DNA of 57,486 nucleotides from JBEHWX01 sp048498995. Lineage in GTDB: Bacteria > Bacteroidota > Ignavibacteria > OLB7. Under the pieces are notes generated by a model. It was given only the letters and a program-made list of their open reading frames with translations, was not told where the DNA came from and made no database searches. Numbering within the stretch: position 1 is the first letter of the stretch; each line of letters opens with the position of its first letter. Shown in pieces: positions 44,798 to 52,557 of this stretch. The position numbers were made by a program, and so were the translations under genes. The stretch is from assembly GCA_048498995.1 (NCBI GenBank), contig JBEHWX010000032.1, forward strand, positions 1-57,486, in the 5' to 3' direction.

Positions 44798-47512
44798 ATG
44801 ACTTCTCGTGTGTTCGCTTACGCAGCTCGCGTGGCCCGCTCCGTGCGGCGGGGAGGGCCCGGCGTGCTCCTCCTGGTCGGCATGCTCCTGGCCGGCGGGA
44901 ACCCGACGGCGGCGCAGCAGGCTCGTCCTCCCGTGATGCCCTCCGCTCGCCTGGCGATGCCGGGTACCGGACAGGTCTCCACATCACGATTCGACATGGC
45001 GGCCGAGCTCGGCGGGGTGACCGGCGAGCAGGAATCGTCGCTGCTCCCGACCACCGGTGACGAGAACTGGCAGCAGTTGTTCGGTCCGAATCAGGCCTCG
45101 ACCGACGGAGACATCTTCGCCGTGGCGGTCATCGGCAGCGACATCTACGTGGCCGGCAGCTTCACCGCGATCGGCGGCGTGAAGGCCAACCACGTGGCGC
45201 GCTGGGACGGCAAGGCCTGGACGGCGCTCGGCTCCGGCGACAACAACGGGGTGGATGCCAACGCCTACGCGATGGTGGTCAGCGGCGATACGCTCTACGT
45301 CGGCGGCGAGTTCACGAACGCCGGCGGAGTGCCGGCAAGCCGCGTGGCCCGCTACCTGAAGTCGAACGGAAGCTGGAGCGCGCTCGGCGCCGGCATCACT
45401 GGACCTTCGACGGTCTACGTCGGGGCGCTCGCGCTCAGCCGCGGTATCCTCTACGTCGGTGGAAACTTCACCCGCGCCGGCGATCAGAACGCCAGGTCGA
45501 TCGCGCAGTGGGATGCCAGGGCCTCGCGCTGGAGTCCGCTCGGCAGCGGAACCGACGGTGTCGACGGCGAGGTCTATTCCATGGCGACGACCAACACCGA
45601 TCTGTACATCGGCGGCAACTTCTCCCGCGCGGGCACGATTTCCGCCGGCAGCGTCGCGCGCTGGGACATCGGAGCCTCCACCTGGAACGCGCTCGGGACC
45701 GGCGTTCGAGGCTATGTGAACGCGCTCGCCTTCTACAAGGGCGCGATCACCGCCGGCGGAGAATTCAGCGCCGACGGGTACCCGGATGTCAACCTGGCCA
45801 CCTTCAACACATCGACCAGCACCTGGGGAGGCTTCACGGCCGCGCTCGGACAGGCGGGGATGTATTCGGATGCTCCGGCGGCCGGCAAAACGGCCGGCGT
45901 GGTGCGCGCGCTTGCCGCGTCCGGATCGGTTCTTTACGTCGGTGGCGTCTTCCGCTCGGCATTCCCGGCCACGATGTCGCCGGCCGCGGTGGCCGCCAAC
46001 AACGTGGTGTTGTGGAACGGAGCCTCCGGCAACACCGCGTTCGAGCCGATGGCCAGCAACGGTGGCAACGGCGTCTCCGGACCTGTCAATGCCCTGGTCT
46101 CGGTCAACAACACTCTCTACGCCGCCGGCGCGTTCCGGACCGCCGGCCGCATCGGCGCCAATCGTCTGGCGCTTTGGGATGGGCGCAAGTGGTCGGCGAT
46201 CGGCCAGGAGCGCTTCGAGACCGGCAACGTCTACGCCGTGCTCGTCAACGGCAACGATATCTACATCGGCCGGCCGGCCAATGCCTACGGTCAGGGGAGT
46301 ATCGCCAAGTGGAATGGGAGGGGATGGACCACGATCGGCCTCACCGCCGGATCGGTCTTCGCCCTGGCCATCAGCGGCGATGAGCTCTTCGTGGGGGGGC
46401 GCTTCTCCTCGGTCGAGGGGACAAACGCGGTCAACATCGCCCGCTTCAATCTCACCAACAAGACCTGGTCCTCGTTCGGCGACGGAAGTGGCGTCGGCGG
46501 CGGGACATATTCAGGGGTCTACTCCCTGAAGGTGAGGGGGGATGAGATCTATGTCGGCGGAAGGTTCACGATCGCCGACACGATCGCGGCGGTCAATGTC
46601 GCCGTGTATAACCGGGCGAACGGAACGTGGCGCAATCTCGGCGACGGGCCCAGCTCCACGAGCTTCAATATCGTCTACGCGCTGGAGTTCGGGCCGGGCG
46701 GAGAGCTGTACGCCGGCGGCCGATTCACCACCGCGGGCGGAGCCGATGCCAACAACGTCGCCCGTTACGCCAACGGGACCTGGTCGTCGCTCGGCCAGGG
46801 AGTCGACGGGGCGGTGTATGCGCTGGCATTCACCGAGGGACAGCTCTTCGTGGGAGGTGATTTCGTCTCGGCCGGCGGTGCCCGGGCGCTTCGCGCGGCT
46901 TCCTACAATCCGACAACCAGCCAGTGGTCGGAGCTGGGCGGCGGGCTCAGCGGCGGACCCTATCCGATCGTCTACTCGATGGCGGCCAACGGCGGCAATG
47001 TCTACTTCGCGGGGCTCTTCAGGACCGCTGGCGCCGACAGCGTGAACCGCATCATCCGCTGGAGCACGGCGAGCAATAGCTGGAAGACGCTCGGCAGCGG
47101 CGTGGACAACACGGTGCGCGCCGTCACGCTGGCCAACGGCATGCTGCACGTGGTCGGCGAGTTCGGCATGGCCGGCCTGAATGCCTCCCCGAACTACGCT
47201 CAGTGGAGCACCGCCAAGGATACCAAGGCGAAGAAGGGGAAGGATGAGGGGCGGATCGAGCTGGCGCAGAACTATCCGAACCCCTTCAACCCGACGACGC
47301 TGATCCACTTCAATCTCGGCCAGCCGGGACACACCACGCTCCGCGTGTTCGACGTCTCCGGCAACGAGGTGCGCCGTCTGGTGGACGAGGAGATGTCGGC
47401 CGGAGATCACGCGGTGGTCTTCGACGGCACCGATCTCGGCAGCGGCATGTACTTCTACCAGCTTCGCAGCGGCTCGATGATCGAGACCCGGAAGCTTCTG
47501 CTGTCGAAGTAA
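44798..47512 (+). CDS. Secreted Kelch-like propeller protein, 14 repeats, T9SS sorting domain (array gene 8)
   Basis: The product is 904 residues from ATG 44798 (MTSRVFAYAARVARSVRRGG), with AAGGAAG upstream and a signal peptide core GVLLLVGMLLAGG ending AAQQ. I count 14 repeats from IYVAGSFTAIGG to LHVVGEFGMAGL. Repeat 6 is enlarged (LYVGGVFRSAFPATMSP) and repeat 8 (IYIGRPANAYGQGSIAKW) is short and lacks the second Gly. A Lys-rich linker (TKAKKGKDEGR) leads to the most canonical sorting domain of the window, LAQNYPNPFNPTTLIHF, with FDVSGNEVRRL and GSGMYFYQLRSG. It is 98 bp after gene 7 and followed by a terminator. Confidence 0.9.
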   Translation: MTSRVFAYAARVARSVRRGGPGVLLLVGMLLAGGNPTAAQQARPPVMPSARLAMPGTGQVSTSRFDMAAELGGVTGEQESSLLPTTGDENWQQLFGPNQASTDGDIFAVAVIGSDIYVAGSFTAIGGVKANHVARWDGKAWTALGSGDNNGVDANAYAMVVSGDTLYVGGEFTNAGGVPASRVARYLKSNGSWSALGAGITGPSTVYVGALALSRGILYVGGNFTRAGDQNARSIAQWDARASRWSPLGSGTDGVDGEVYSMATTNTDLYIGGNFSRAGTISAGSVARWDIGASTWNALGTGVRGYVNALAFYKGAITAGGEFSADGYPDVNLATFNTSTSTWGGFTAALGQAGMYSDAPAAGKTAGVVRALAASGSVLYVGGVFRSAFPATMSPAAVAANNVVLWNGASGNTAFEPMASNGGNGVSGPVNALVSVNNTLYAAGAFRTAGRIGANRLALWDGRKWSAIGQERFETGNVYAVLVNGNDIYIGRPANAYGQGSIAKWNGRGWTTIGLTAGSVFALAISGDELFVGGRFSSVEGTNAVNIARFNLTNKTWSSFGDGSGVGGGTYSGVYSLKVRGDEIYVGGRFTIADTIAAVNVAVYNRANGTWRNLGDGPSSTSFNIVYALEFGPGGELYAGGRFTTAGGADANNVARYANGTWSSLGQGVDGAVYALAFTEGQLFVGGDFVSAGGARALRAASYNPTTSQWSELGGGLSGGPYPIVYSMAANGGNVYFAGLFRTAGADSVNRIIRWSTASNSWKTLGSGVDNTVRAVTLANGMLHVVGEFGMAGLNASPNYAQWSTAKDTKAKKGKDEGRIELAQNYPNPFNPTTLIHFNLGQPGHTTLRVFDVSGNEVRRLVDEEMSAGDHAVVFDGTDLGSGMYFYQLRSGSMIETRKLLLSK

Positions 47513-47543
47513 GCCGAGCCGGCAAGCACGTCACGGACGGATG

Positions 47544-47585
47544 CGATCGCGTCCGGGAGCCCACGAGGGAGCCCGGACGCGATCG
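47544..47585 (+). terminator. Intrinsic terminator after array gene 8
   Basis: CGATCGCGTCCGGG (47544-47557) pairs with CCCGGACGCGATCG (47572-47585), 14 bp, followed by TCGTTTCGG. The loop can pair further internally. Confidence 0.85.
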
Positions 47586-47639
47586 TCGTTTCGGGGGCAT
47601 GTTCCGCGACGGCGGCTTCAGGAAAATATCTCGACCATG

Positions 47640-47671
47640 TTGCGCTGGAGTATCGTATTGGATATCTTTGC
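47640..47671 (+). promoter_or_regulatory. Candidate Bacteroidota-type promoter of the cysteine-rich cargo gene
   Basis: TTTG (47640-47643), 20 nt, TATCTTTG (47664-47671). Both boxes match the Bacteroidota TTTG / TAnnTTTG consensus completely. It sits about 165 nt upstream of the ATG and just after a terminator. The best promoter candidate in the window. Confidence 0.6.
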
Positions 47672-47837
47672 CGCGTCCGACCCACCCACGGACGCCGGCC
47701 CCGCCTTCAGCGCGGGTTGATCACCGTGCGTTTGCGCGCGGGAAATTCGTGCATGAATGGCCTGGCGCGTCGGTACATTTCCTCTCCCTTGACCACGGAG
47801 GGAGCTTCCATCACATGTTCGAGACCGAGGTATTCCA

Positions 47838-48737
47838 ATGAGGCGAATGATCCTGCTCGCCATGCTCTTCGCCGTGGCCGCGCTCCGACTCCACGCGCAA
47901 CCGCTCGAGCCCTGCACCCCCGATTGCTTCGACACTCCGTGGGAGCCGAGTCTTATCGGGCATTTCACCAATATCCAATGCGGATCGCATCTCTGTAGGG
48001 TGGGGATCTGGTACCGGAAGCGCAAGGCATGCGATGGCAAGTATCAGGATATTTATCTGATCGGTATCGAGAAGGACAGGAACAATCCCGGCTGCGAGGA
48101 TTCCTGCAGCGTCGAGGACATCATCCGCGAATGCACGCGGAAGATGTTGCTCGAAAATCCGATGGGGTTCGAGCCGGTAGTTTTTGGTACTTGCTCTGTC
48201 AACTGGCGGATCTCGACCGCGACCTGTTGGAATCGTGACGAGATGCTGTTCCAGCACCCGGCGATGCTCTCCTGCTCGCCGAGCTGTTGCATGGCAATGT
48301 ATCGCGTTTGCCTCGATTCCAGTTTTCGTCGGTCCTATTCCATGATCGGAACTGAGGCCCCCGCGCCGTATGTATGTTCACCTCCATGCGTCATCGCCTG
48401 CGGGGGCATCGAGCTCCCCGACTATTTCCCGAAATCGTCGCGGCTCGAGGCTCCGAGCGCCGGCCGTGCGGGTGTCAGCGCTTCGAGCGGCGCCCCAATT
48501 CCGAACCCCGCGCGCTGGTCCACCTCGCTCCCGGTCAACCTTCCGCATTCTGGCGTTGTGATCGCATTTCTGCGTGATGTCAGTGGCGTCACGGTCCGCA
48601 GAGTCGAGTCCGAGTTGAACGGAGTCGTCGGGACGATTCCCCTGGATCTCACGGGCCTTGCCAATGGGGCCTATTTTTACTCCGTCGAACAGGACGGACG
48701 GATCATCGCTACCGGAGGGCTCACCATCGCATGGTAA
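47838..48737 (+). CDS. Cysteine-rich secreted T9SS cargo
   Basis: The 299-residue product has a signal peptide (MRRMILLAMLFAVAALRLHA). The mature region of about 180 residues contains 17 cysteines, for example PCTPDCFD, QCGSHLCRVG, GCEDSCSVED, SCSPSCCMAMYRVC and SPPCVIACGG. This suggests several disulfides and therefore an extracellular place. The last 80 residues (PIPNPARWSTSLPVNLP, FLRDVSGVTVRRVE, LANGAYFYSVEQDG) form a T9SS sorting domain. I do not recognise the Cys-rich domain. The stop overlaps the next gene start (ATGGTAA, 7 bp), so the two are coupled. A copy of its last 200 bp recurs downstream (see the fragment at 50121). Confidence 0.83.
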   Translation: MRRMILLAMLFAVAALRLHAQPLEPCTPDCFDTPWEPSLIGHFTNIQCGSHLCRVGIWYRKRKACDGKYQDIYLIGIEKDRNNPGCEDSCSVEDIIRECTRKMLLENPMGFEPVVFGTCSVNWRISTATCWNRDEMLFQHPAMLSCSPSCCMAMYRVCLDSSFRRSYSMIGTEAPAPYVCSPPCVIACGGIELPDYFPKSSRLEAPSAGRAGVSASSGAPIPNPARWSTSLPVNLPHSGVVIAFLRDVSGVTVRRVESELNGVVGTIPLDLTGLANGAYFYSVEQDGRIIATGGLTIAW

Positions 48738-50120
48738 CCATCACACGAAGGCTCATGGTGCATTGCGGGAGCATGGCATCGGTTATTCTGGCACTTCTGC
48801 TTCTGACGATGCCTGGGGCTGTTTCCCTGATGGCGCAGGAGCACCCGGTGCGATGGGTGCGTACCGGGGGGCTGTTCAACGACCACTACGATCACATCGC
48901 CGCCTGTGACTCGATGTACATGCTGGCCGCCGCGCGGTTCCAGGGATATCGAAACACGATCAGAATGAGCAGCGATGGTGGATATAGCTGGCGACAGCTG
49001 TTCATCGACTCCTCATTCTTCAATCCGCTCTTTTTTCGTGTAGCGTTCCCGACGCGGAGCCTCTGTCTCGTCGCCTGCGACAGCGGGCGATTGATGCGCT
49101 CGACCGACGGTGGGGAGACGTGGAAGCTTTCCTCGATCGTCCAATCGATCGCCTATGGTACTTGTGTGTCGATGTACGACAGTCTGCTCGGCGTCTATTC
49201 GGCTCCGCCGAAAGCGGTGTTTGCAACGACCGACGGCGGCGAAAACTGGAAACGGCTGACATTGCCCGATACGATCCTTTCGACCCCACTCGCGATCTAT
49301 CAGGTTCTCCGTCCCGCGCCCGACATTATTCTCGCCATTGCGGCCTATTACATGTTCGGTACACGGGTTTTTCGTTCCGAGGATGCTGGCCGATCGTGGA
49401 GCATGTTTCCGGGGCCGGAGAATTGTCGTCGGATGCACTTCGTCGACACTCTCCATGGATGGGCTGTCGGATCGGAGTCGAACGGCGTCGGCGACCAGCA
49501 GCGGGATATCATCTATCGGTCAACCGACGGCGGCCGGAGCTGGAGCGAGCAGCTCAACCGGGAGATCGAGCCGATCTTCGGCCTGAACGAAGTGATGTTC
49601 GCCGACACGCTGCACGGCATCGCGGTGGGGCAGGTCGGCAAGCTTCTTCGCACCAACGATGGAGGAGTAACGTGGATTCAGGATGATTCCGGGCTGATCA
49701 TCAACTCTCTACCGCAGTTCATGGGAGTGGCCTATCCGGTGCCGGATCGCGCGGTGGCGGTGACCAACAACGGCGACGTGATGCTCTTCCGGGATACGCT
49801 CCCACCAGCCCCGGCGCGCGTGCCGCTCGAACGGGAAAGGCTCTCCGGACTCCGCCTCTCTCCGAACCCGCTCGCCTCGGGAGCGCGGGCGGAGCTCGAG
49901 CTCACGCTCGGGGCCGCCTCGATGGTGGAGCTGGGGCTGATCGATCAACTGGGGCGTCCCGTCGCCGGGAGGCATGGGATGTGGCTCGACGCGGGTGCGC
50001 GTCGATTGGCGCTGGATGCGCCGGCTGACCTCGCTCCCGGGCTCTACTTCGCGCGGGTCTCGTACAACGGCGAGGTCCACGCCATCCCGCTTCGGGTGGA
50101 GTAAGTCCGTCACCGCCGGC
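48537..50120 (+). repeat. Tandem duplication, first copy (1,584 bp)
   Basis: First unit of a direct tandem duplication with a constant offset of 1,584 bp. It contains the 3' end of the cysteine-rich cargo gene and the whole first BNR gene. Its left edge is placed by shared sequence starting TTCCGCATTCTGGCG, its right edge by the shared CCGTCACCGCCGGC after the stop. Boundaries are good to a few bases. Confidence 0.85.
48731..50104 (+). CDS. Secreted BNR/Ycf48-like propeller protein, copy A
   Basis: The 457-residue protein has a signal peptide (SVILALLLLTMPGAVSLMAQ). BNR/Asp-box repeats include MSSDGGYSW, MRSTDGGETW, ATTDGGENW, FRSEDAGRSW, YRSTDGGRSW and LRTNDGGVTW. Six to seven such repeats suit one propeller resembling the Ycf48/photosystem II assembly family, but exported. 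The last 85 residues (GLRLSPNPLASGARAELEL, LIDQLGRPVAG, LAPGLYFARVSYNG) form a T9SS sorting domain. It overlaps the Cys-rich cargo gene by 7 bp. A near-identical copy lies 1,584 bp downstream and differs mainly in residues about 130-215. Function unknown. Confidence 0.86.
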   Translation: MVTITRRLMVHCGSMASVILALLLLTMPGAVSLMAQEHPVRWVRTGGLFNDHYDHIAACDSMYMLAAARFQGYRNTIRMSSDGGYSWRQLFIDSSFFNPLFFRVAFPTRSLCLVACDSGRLMRSTDGGETWKLSSIVQSIAYGTCVSMYDSLLGVYSAPPKAVFATTDGGENWKRLTLPDTILSTPLAIYQVLRPAPDIILAIAAYYMFGTRVFRSEDAGRSWSMFPGPENCRRMHFVDTLHGWAVGSESNGVGDQQRDIIYRSTDGGRSWSEQLNREIEPIFGLNEVMFADTLHGIAVGQVGKLLRTNDGGVTWIQDDSGLIINSLPQFMGVAYPVPDRAVAVTNNGDVMLFRDTLPPAPARVPLERERLSGLRLSPNPLASGARAELELTLGAASMVELGLIDQLGRPVAGRHGMWLDAGARRLALDAPADLAPGLYFARVSYNGEVHAIPLRVE

Positions 50121-50321
50121 AATCTTCTGCATCCTGGCGTTGTGATCGCATTTCTGCGTGATGTAAGCGGCCTCACGGTCCGCAGGGTCGAGTCCGAGTT
50201 GAACGGAGTCGTCGGGACGATTCCCCTGGATCTCTCGGGCCTCGCCAATGGGGCCTATTTTTACTCCATCGAACAGGACGGACGGATCATCGCAACCGGA
50301 GGGCTCACCATCGCATGGTAA
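50121..50321 (+). pseudogene. Fragment of the cysteine-rich cargo gene (C-terminal sorting domain only)
   Basis: The translation VIAFLRDVSGLTVRRVESEL to IIATGGLTIAW matches the last 65-70 residues of the Cys-rich cargo with only a few substitutions, but signal peptide and Cys-rich body are missing. It arose by the 1,584-bp tandem duplication. Its stop keeps the 7-bp overlap with the second BNR gene. The frame upstream runs out of phase into the end of copy A, so it is unlikely to make a secreted protein. Confidence 0.85.
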
Positions 50322-51688
50322 TCATCACACGAAGGCTCATGAAGCATGGCGGGAGCATGGCAACGATCATTCTGGTACTTCTGCTTCTGACGATGCCCGG
50401 TGCCATGTCTCTGATGGCGCAGGAGCACCCGGTGCGGTGGGTGCGTACCGGCGGTCTGTTCAACGACCACTACGACGACATCGCCGCCTGTGACTCGATG
50501 TACATGCTGGCCGCGGCGCGGTTCCAGGGATATCGAAACACGATCAGAATGAGCAGCGATGGTGGATATAGCTGGGGACAGCTGTTCGTCGACTCCTCGT
50601 TCTTCAATCCGCTCTTCTTCAGGATATCATTCCCGACGCGGAAGCTCTGTCTCGTCGCCTGCGATAGCGGACTGCTGATGCGTTCGACCGACGGGGGGGA
50701 GACCTGGAAACTGACGAGGGTCGTGGAAACGGTGGCATGGGGCACCTGCGTTTCGATGTACGACAGCCTGCTCGGCGTCTATTCAGCACCGCCCAAAGCA
50801 TTTCTGACGACCAGCGATGGTGGAGCAACGTGGCAGCGGGTCACGCTTCCGGATTCGATATTAAATACGCCTCTTGGTGCCGACGACATCGTGCGGCCGG
50901 CTCCGCACATCATTCTGGCTCTGTCATCCTGGCCGACCTACGGTGCACGAATTCTCAGATCTGACGACAGTGGTCGCTCCTGGAGCATGTTCCCGGGGCC
51001 GGAGCATTGTCGTCGGATGCACTTCGTCGATACTCTCCATGGATGGGCTGTCGGATCGGAGTCGAACGGCGTCGGCGACCAGCAGCGGGATATCATCTAT
51101 CGGTCAACCGACGGCGGCCGGAGCTGGAGCGAGCAGCTCAACCGGGAGATCGAGCCGATCTTCGGCCTGAACGACGTGATGTTCGCCGACACGCTGCACG
51201 GCATCGCGGTGGGGCAGGTCGGCAAGCTTCTTCGCACGAACGATGGAGGGGTAACGTGGATTCAGGATGATTCCGGGCTGATCATCAACTCTCTGCCGCA
51301 GTTCATGGGAGTGGCCTATCCGGTGCCGGATCGCGCGGTCGCGGTGACCAACAACGGCGACGTAATGCTCTTCCGGGATACGCTCCCACCGGCCCCGGCG
51401 CGCGTGCCGCTCGAACGGGAAAGGCTCTCCGGACTTCGTCTGTTTCCGAACCCGCTCGCCTCGGGAGCGCGGGCGGAGCTCGAGCTTTCGCTCGCGGCCG
51501 CCTCGATGGTGGAACTGGCGCTGATCGATCAACTGGGGCGCCCCGTCGCCGAGAGGCAGGTGATGTGGCTCGACGCGGGTGCGCGTCGACTGGCGCTGGA
51601 TGCGCCGACGGACCTCGCTCCCGGGCTCTACTTCGCGCGGGTCTCGTACAACGGCGAGGTCCACGCCATCCCGCTTCGGGTGGAATAA
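50315..51688 (+). CDS. Secreted BNR/Ycf48-like propeller protein, copy B
   Basis: The 457-residue paralog of copy A has the same length and no net indels. Signal peptide TIILVLLLLTMPGAMSLMAQ. BNR repeats again include MSSDGGYSW, MRSTDGGETW, TTSDGGATW and LRSDDSGRSW. The region around residues 130-215 differs at many positions (for example TRVVETVAWG instead of SSIVQSIAYG), whereas the following 240 residues are nearly identical. Sorting domain GLRLFPNPLASGARAELEL to LAPGLYFARVSYNG. It should be exported like copy A; the diverged blades could alter binding. Convergent with comF. Confidence 0.86.
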   Translation: MVIITRRLMKHGGSMATIILVLLLLTMPGAMSLMAQEHPVRWVRTGGLFNDHYDDIAACDSMYMLAAARFQGYRNTIRMSSDGGYSWGQLFVDSSFFNPLFFRISFPTRKLCLVACDSGLLMRSTDGGETWKLTRVVETVAWGTCVSMYDSLLGVYSAPPKAFLTTSDGGATWQRVTLPDSILNTPLGADDIVRPAPHIILALSSWPTYGARILRSDDSGRSWSMFPGPEHCRRMHFVDTLHGWAVGSESNGVGDQQRDIIYRSTDGGRSWSEQLNREIEPIFGLNDVMFADTLHGIAVGQVGKLLRTNDGGVTWIQDDSGLIINSLPQFMGVAYPVPDRAVAVTNNGDVMLFRDTLPPAPARVPLERERLSGLRLFPNPLASGARAELELSLAAASMVELALIDQLGRPVAERQVMWLDAGARRLALDAPTDLAPGLYFARVSYNGEVHAIPLRVE

Positions 51689-51721
51689 GTCCGTCACCGC
51701 CGGCGATGCGACCCACGCATC

Positions 51722-52465
51722 TCACGGATCATCTTTCGCGACGGTCGCGGCGCGGACGGAGGCGGCGCCGGCGGCAAGCAGCACCTCGGCGCAGGCGTTG
51801 AGCGTCGCTCCGGTGGTGCAGACATCGTCGCAGAGGAGGAGGTGGGCGCCGGCGAGGGCCGCCGTGGCACGGAAGGCCCCGAGCACGTTGACGCGGCGCG
51901 CATCGGCGCCGAGCGTGGTCTGCGTTCCGGTGTGGCGCGTGCGCGCCAGCAGCCGCGCGTCCATCGGCACGTCGAGCACTCTGGCGATCCCGGCCGCGAT
52001 CGTCTCCGCCTGGTTGTAGCCGCGCTCCCGCCGGCGCGCGGCATGCAGCGGCACCGGCAGCACCAGATCCACGCCGTCGAACTCGGAGAAGACCCTCAGC
52101 GCGCGCCCGAGCTCGCCGCCGAGCTCCGCGCCGAGCGCCATGCAGCCGCGGTACTTCAGGGCGTGGATCAGCCGCTGCACCGGCGCGCCCCGCTCGAAGC
52201 GGTAGAGCGCGCCGATCGCGCTCAATGCCAGGCCGTCGGCGGAGGTGTGCGCCACCAGATCGTTGAAGAGATCGCGAGGGTAGGGAGCCGGCTCGAGCGA
52301 TGCGCGGCAGGCGCCGCAGTAGCCATGCTCGCCCGGTTCGAGGAGCTCGTCGCAGCCGGGACAGAGCGCCGGCGCGATCAGGTGGAGCAGGTCCGCGCCG
52401 AGTCGGGCGCCGAGCCGAGCGCCGAGTCGGGCGCCGAGATGCGTGATCAGTTGTCGCATGGCCAT
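51722..52465 (-). CDS. comF: ComF-family phosphoribosyltransferase-like protein
   Basis: The 247-residue protein shows the ComFC plan. An N-terminal four-cysteine zinc site is present (LCPGCDELLEPGEHGYCGAC), with a helix containing HALKYRGCMALGAELG. The phosphoribosyltransferase core has PVPLHAARRRERGYNQAE and the PRPP loop LLLCDDVCTTGATL. ComFC proteins assist DNA uptake during natural transformation and may act in DNA repair; the reaction is not settled. The N-terminus contains a LGARLGARLGARLGAD tandem encoded by a 12-bp repeat, likely slippage. It stands as a single gene convergent with BNR copy B. Confidence 0.92.
   Translation of the reverse strand: MAMRQLITHLGARLGARLGARLGADLLHLIAPALCPGCDELLEPGEHGYCGACRASLEPAPYPRDLFNDLVAHTSADGLALSAIGALYRFERGAPVQRLIHALKYRGCMALGAELGGELGRALRVFSEFDGVDLVLPVPLHAARRRERGYNQAETIAAGIARVLDVPMDARLLARTRHTGTQTTLGADARRVNVLGAFRATAALAGAHLLLCDDVCTTGATLNACAEVLLAAGAASVRAATVAKDDP
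52385..52440. repeat. 12-bp tandem repeat within comF
   Basis: Units close to GCGCCGAGTCGG / GCGCCGAGCCGA repeat three to four times and encode the Leu-Gly-Ala-Arg tandem near the ComF N-terminus. In frame, so copy-number change would add or remove four residues. Confidence 0.75.
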
Positions 52466-52557
52466 CTACTCCGGAAGTGCGTTCGGAGAGGCGTTGCGGG
52501 GTATGGGGCCAATATGGCGCGCACGATCCGGACGATCAAGGGACGGCCTGAAAACGG

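Larger units (their letters stand above)
47513..47837. other. Intergenic region after the propeller array
   Basis: About 325 bp holding the terminator at 47544-47585 and the promoter candidate at 47640-47671. Otherwise nothing recognised. Confidence 0.4.
50121..51704 (+). repeat. Tandem duplication, second copy (1,584 bp)
   Basis: Second unit, abutting the first directly. It holds the cargo-gene fragment and BNR copy B. Identity with the first unit is very high at both ends and clearly lower in the middle (about 50710-50965 against 49126-49381). Confidence 0.85.

Noticed and set aside
23819..47512. Assignment of the array repeats to WD40 or Delta-60 repeats
   Set aside because: The GG doublet plus W/Y-D and a Trp 5-7 residues later (for example YDPATGLW) fit Kelch-type blades better; no WD dipeptide ends or Delta-60 signature.
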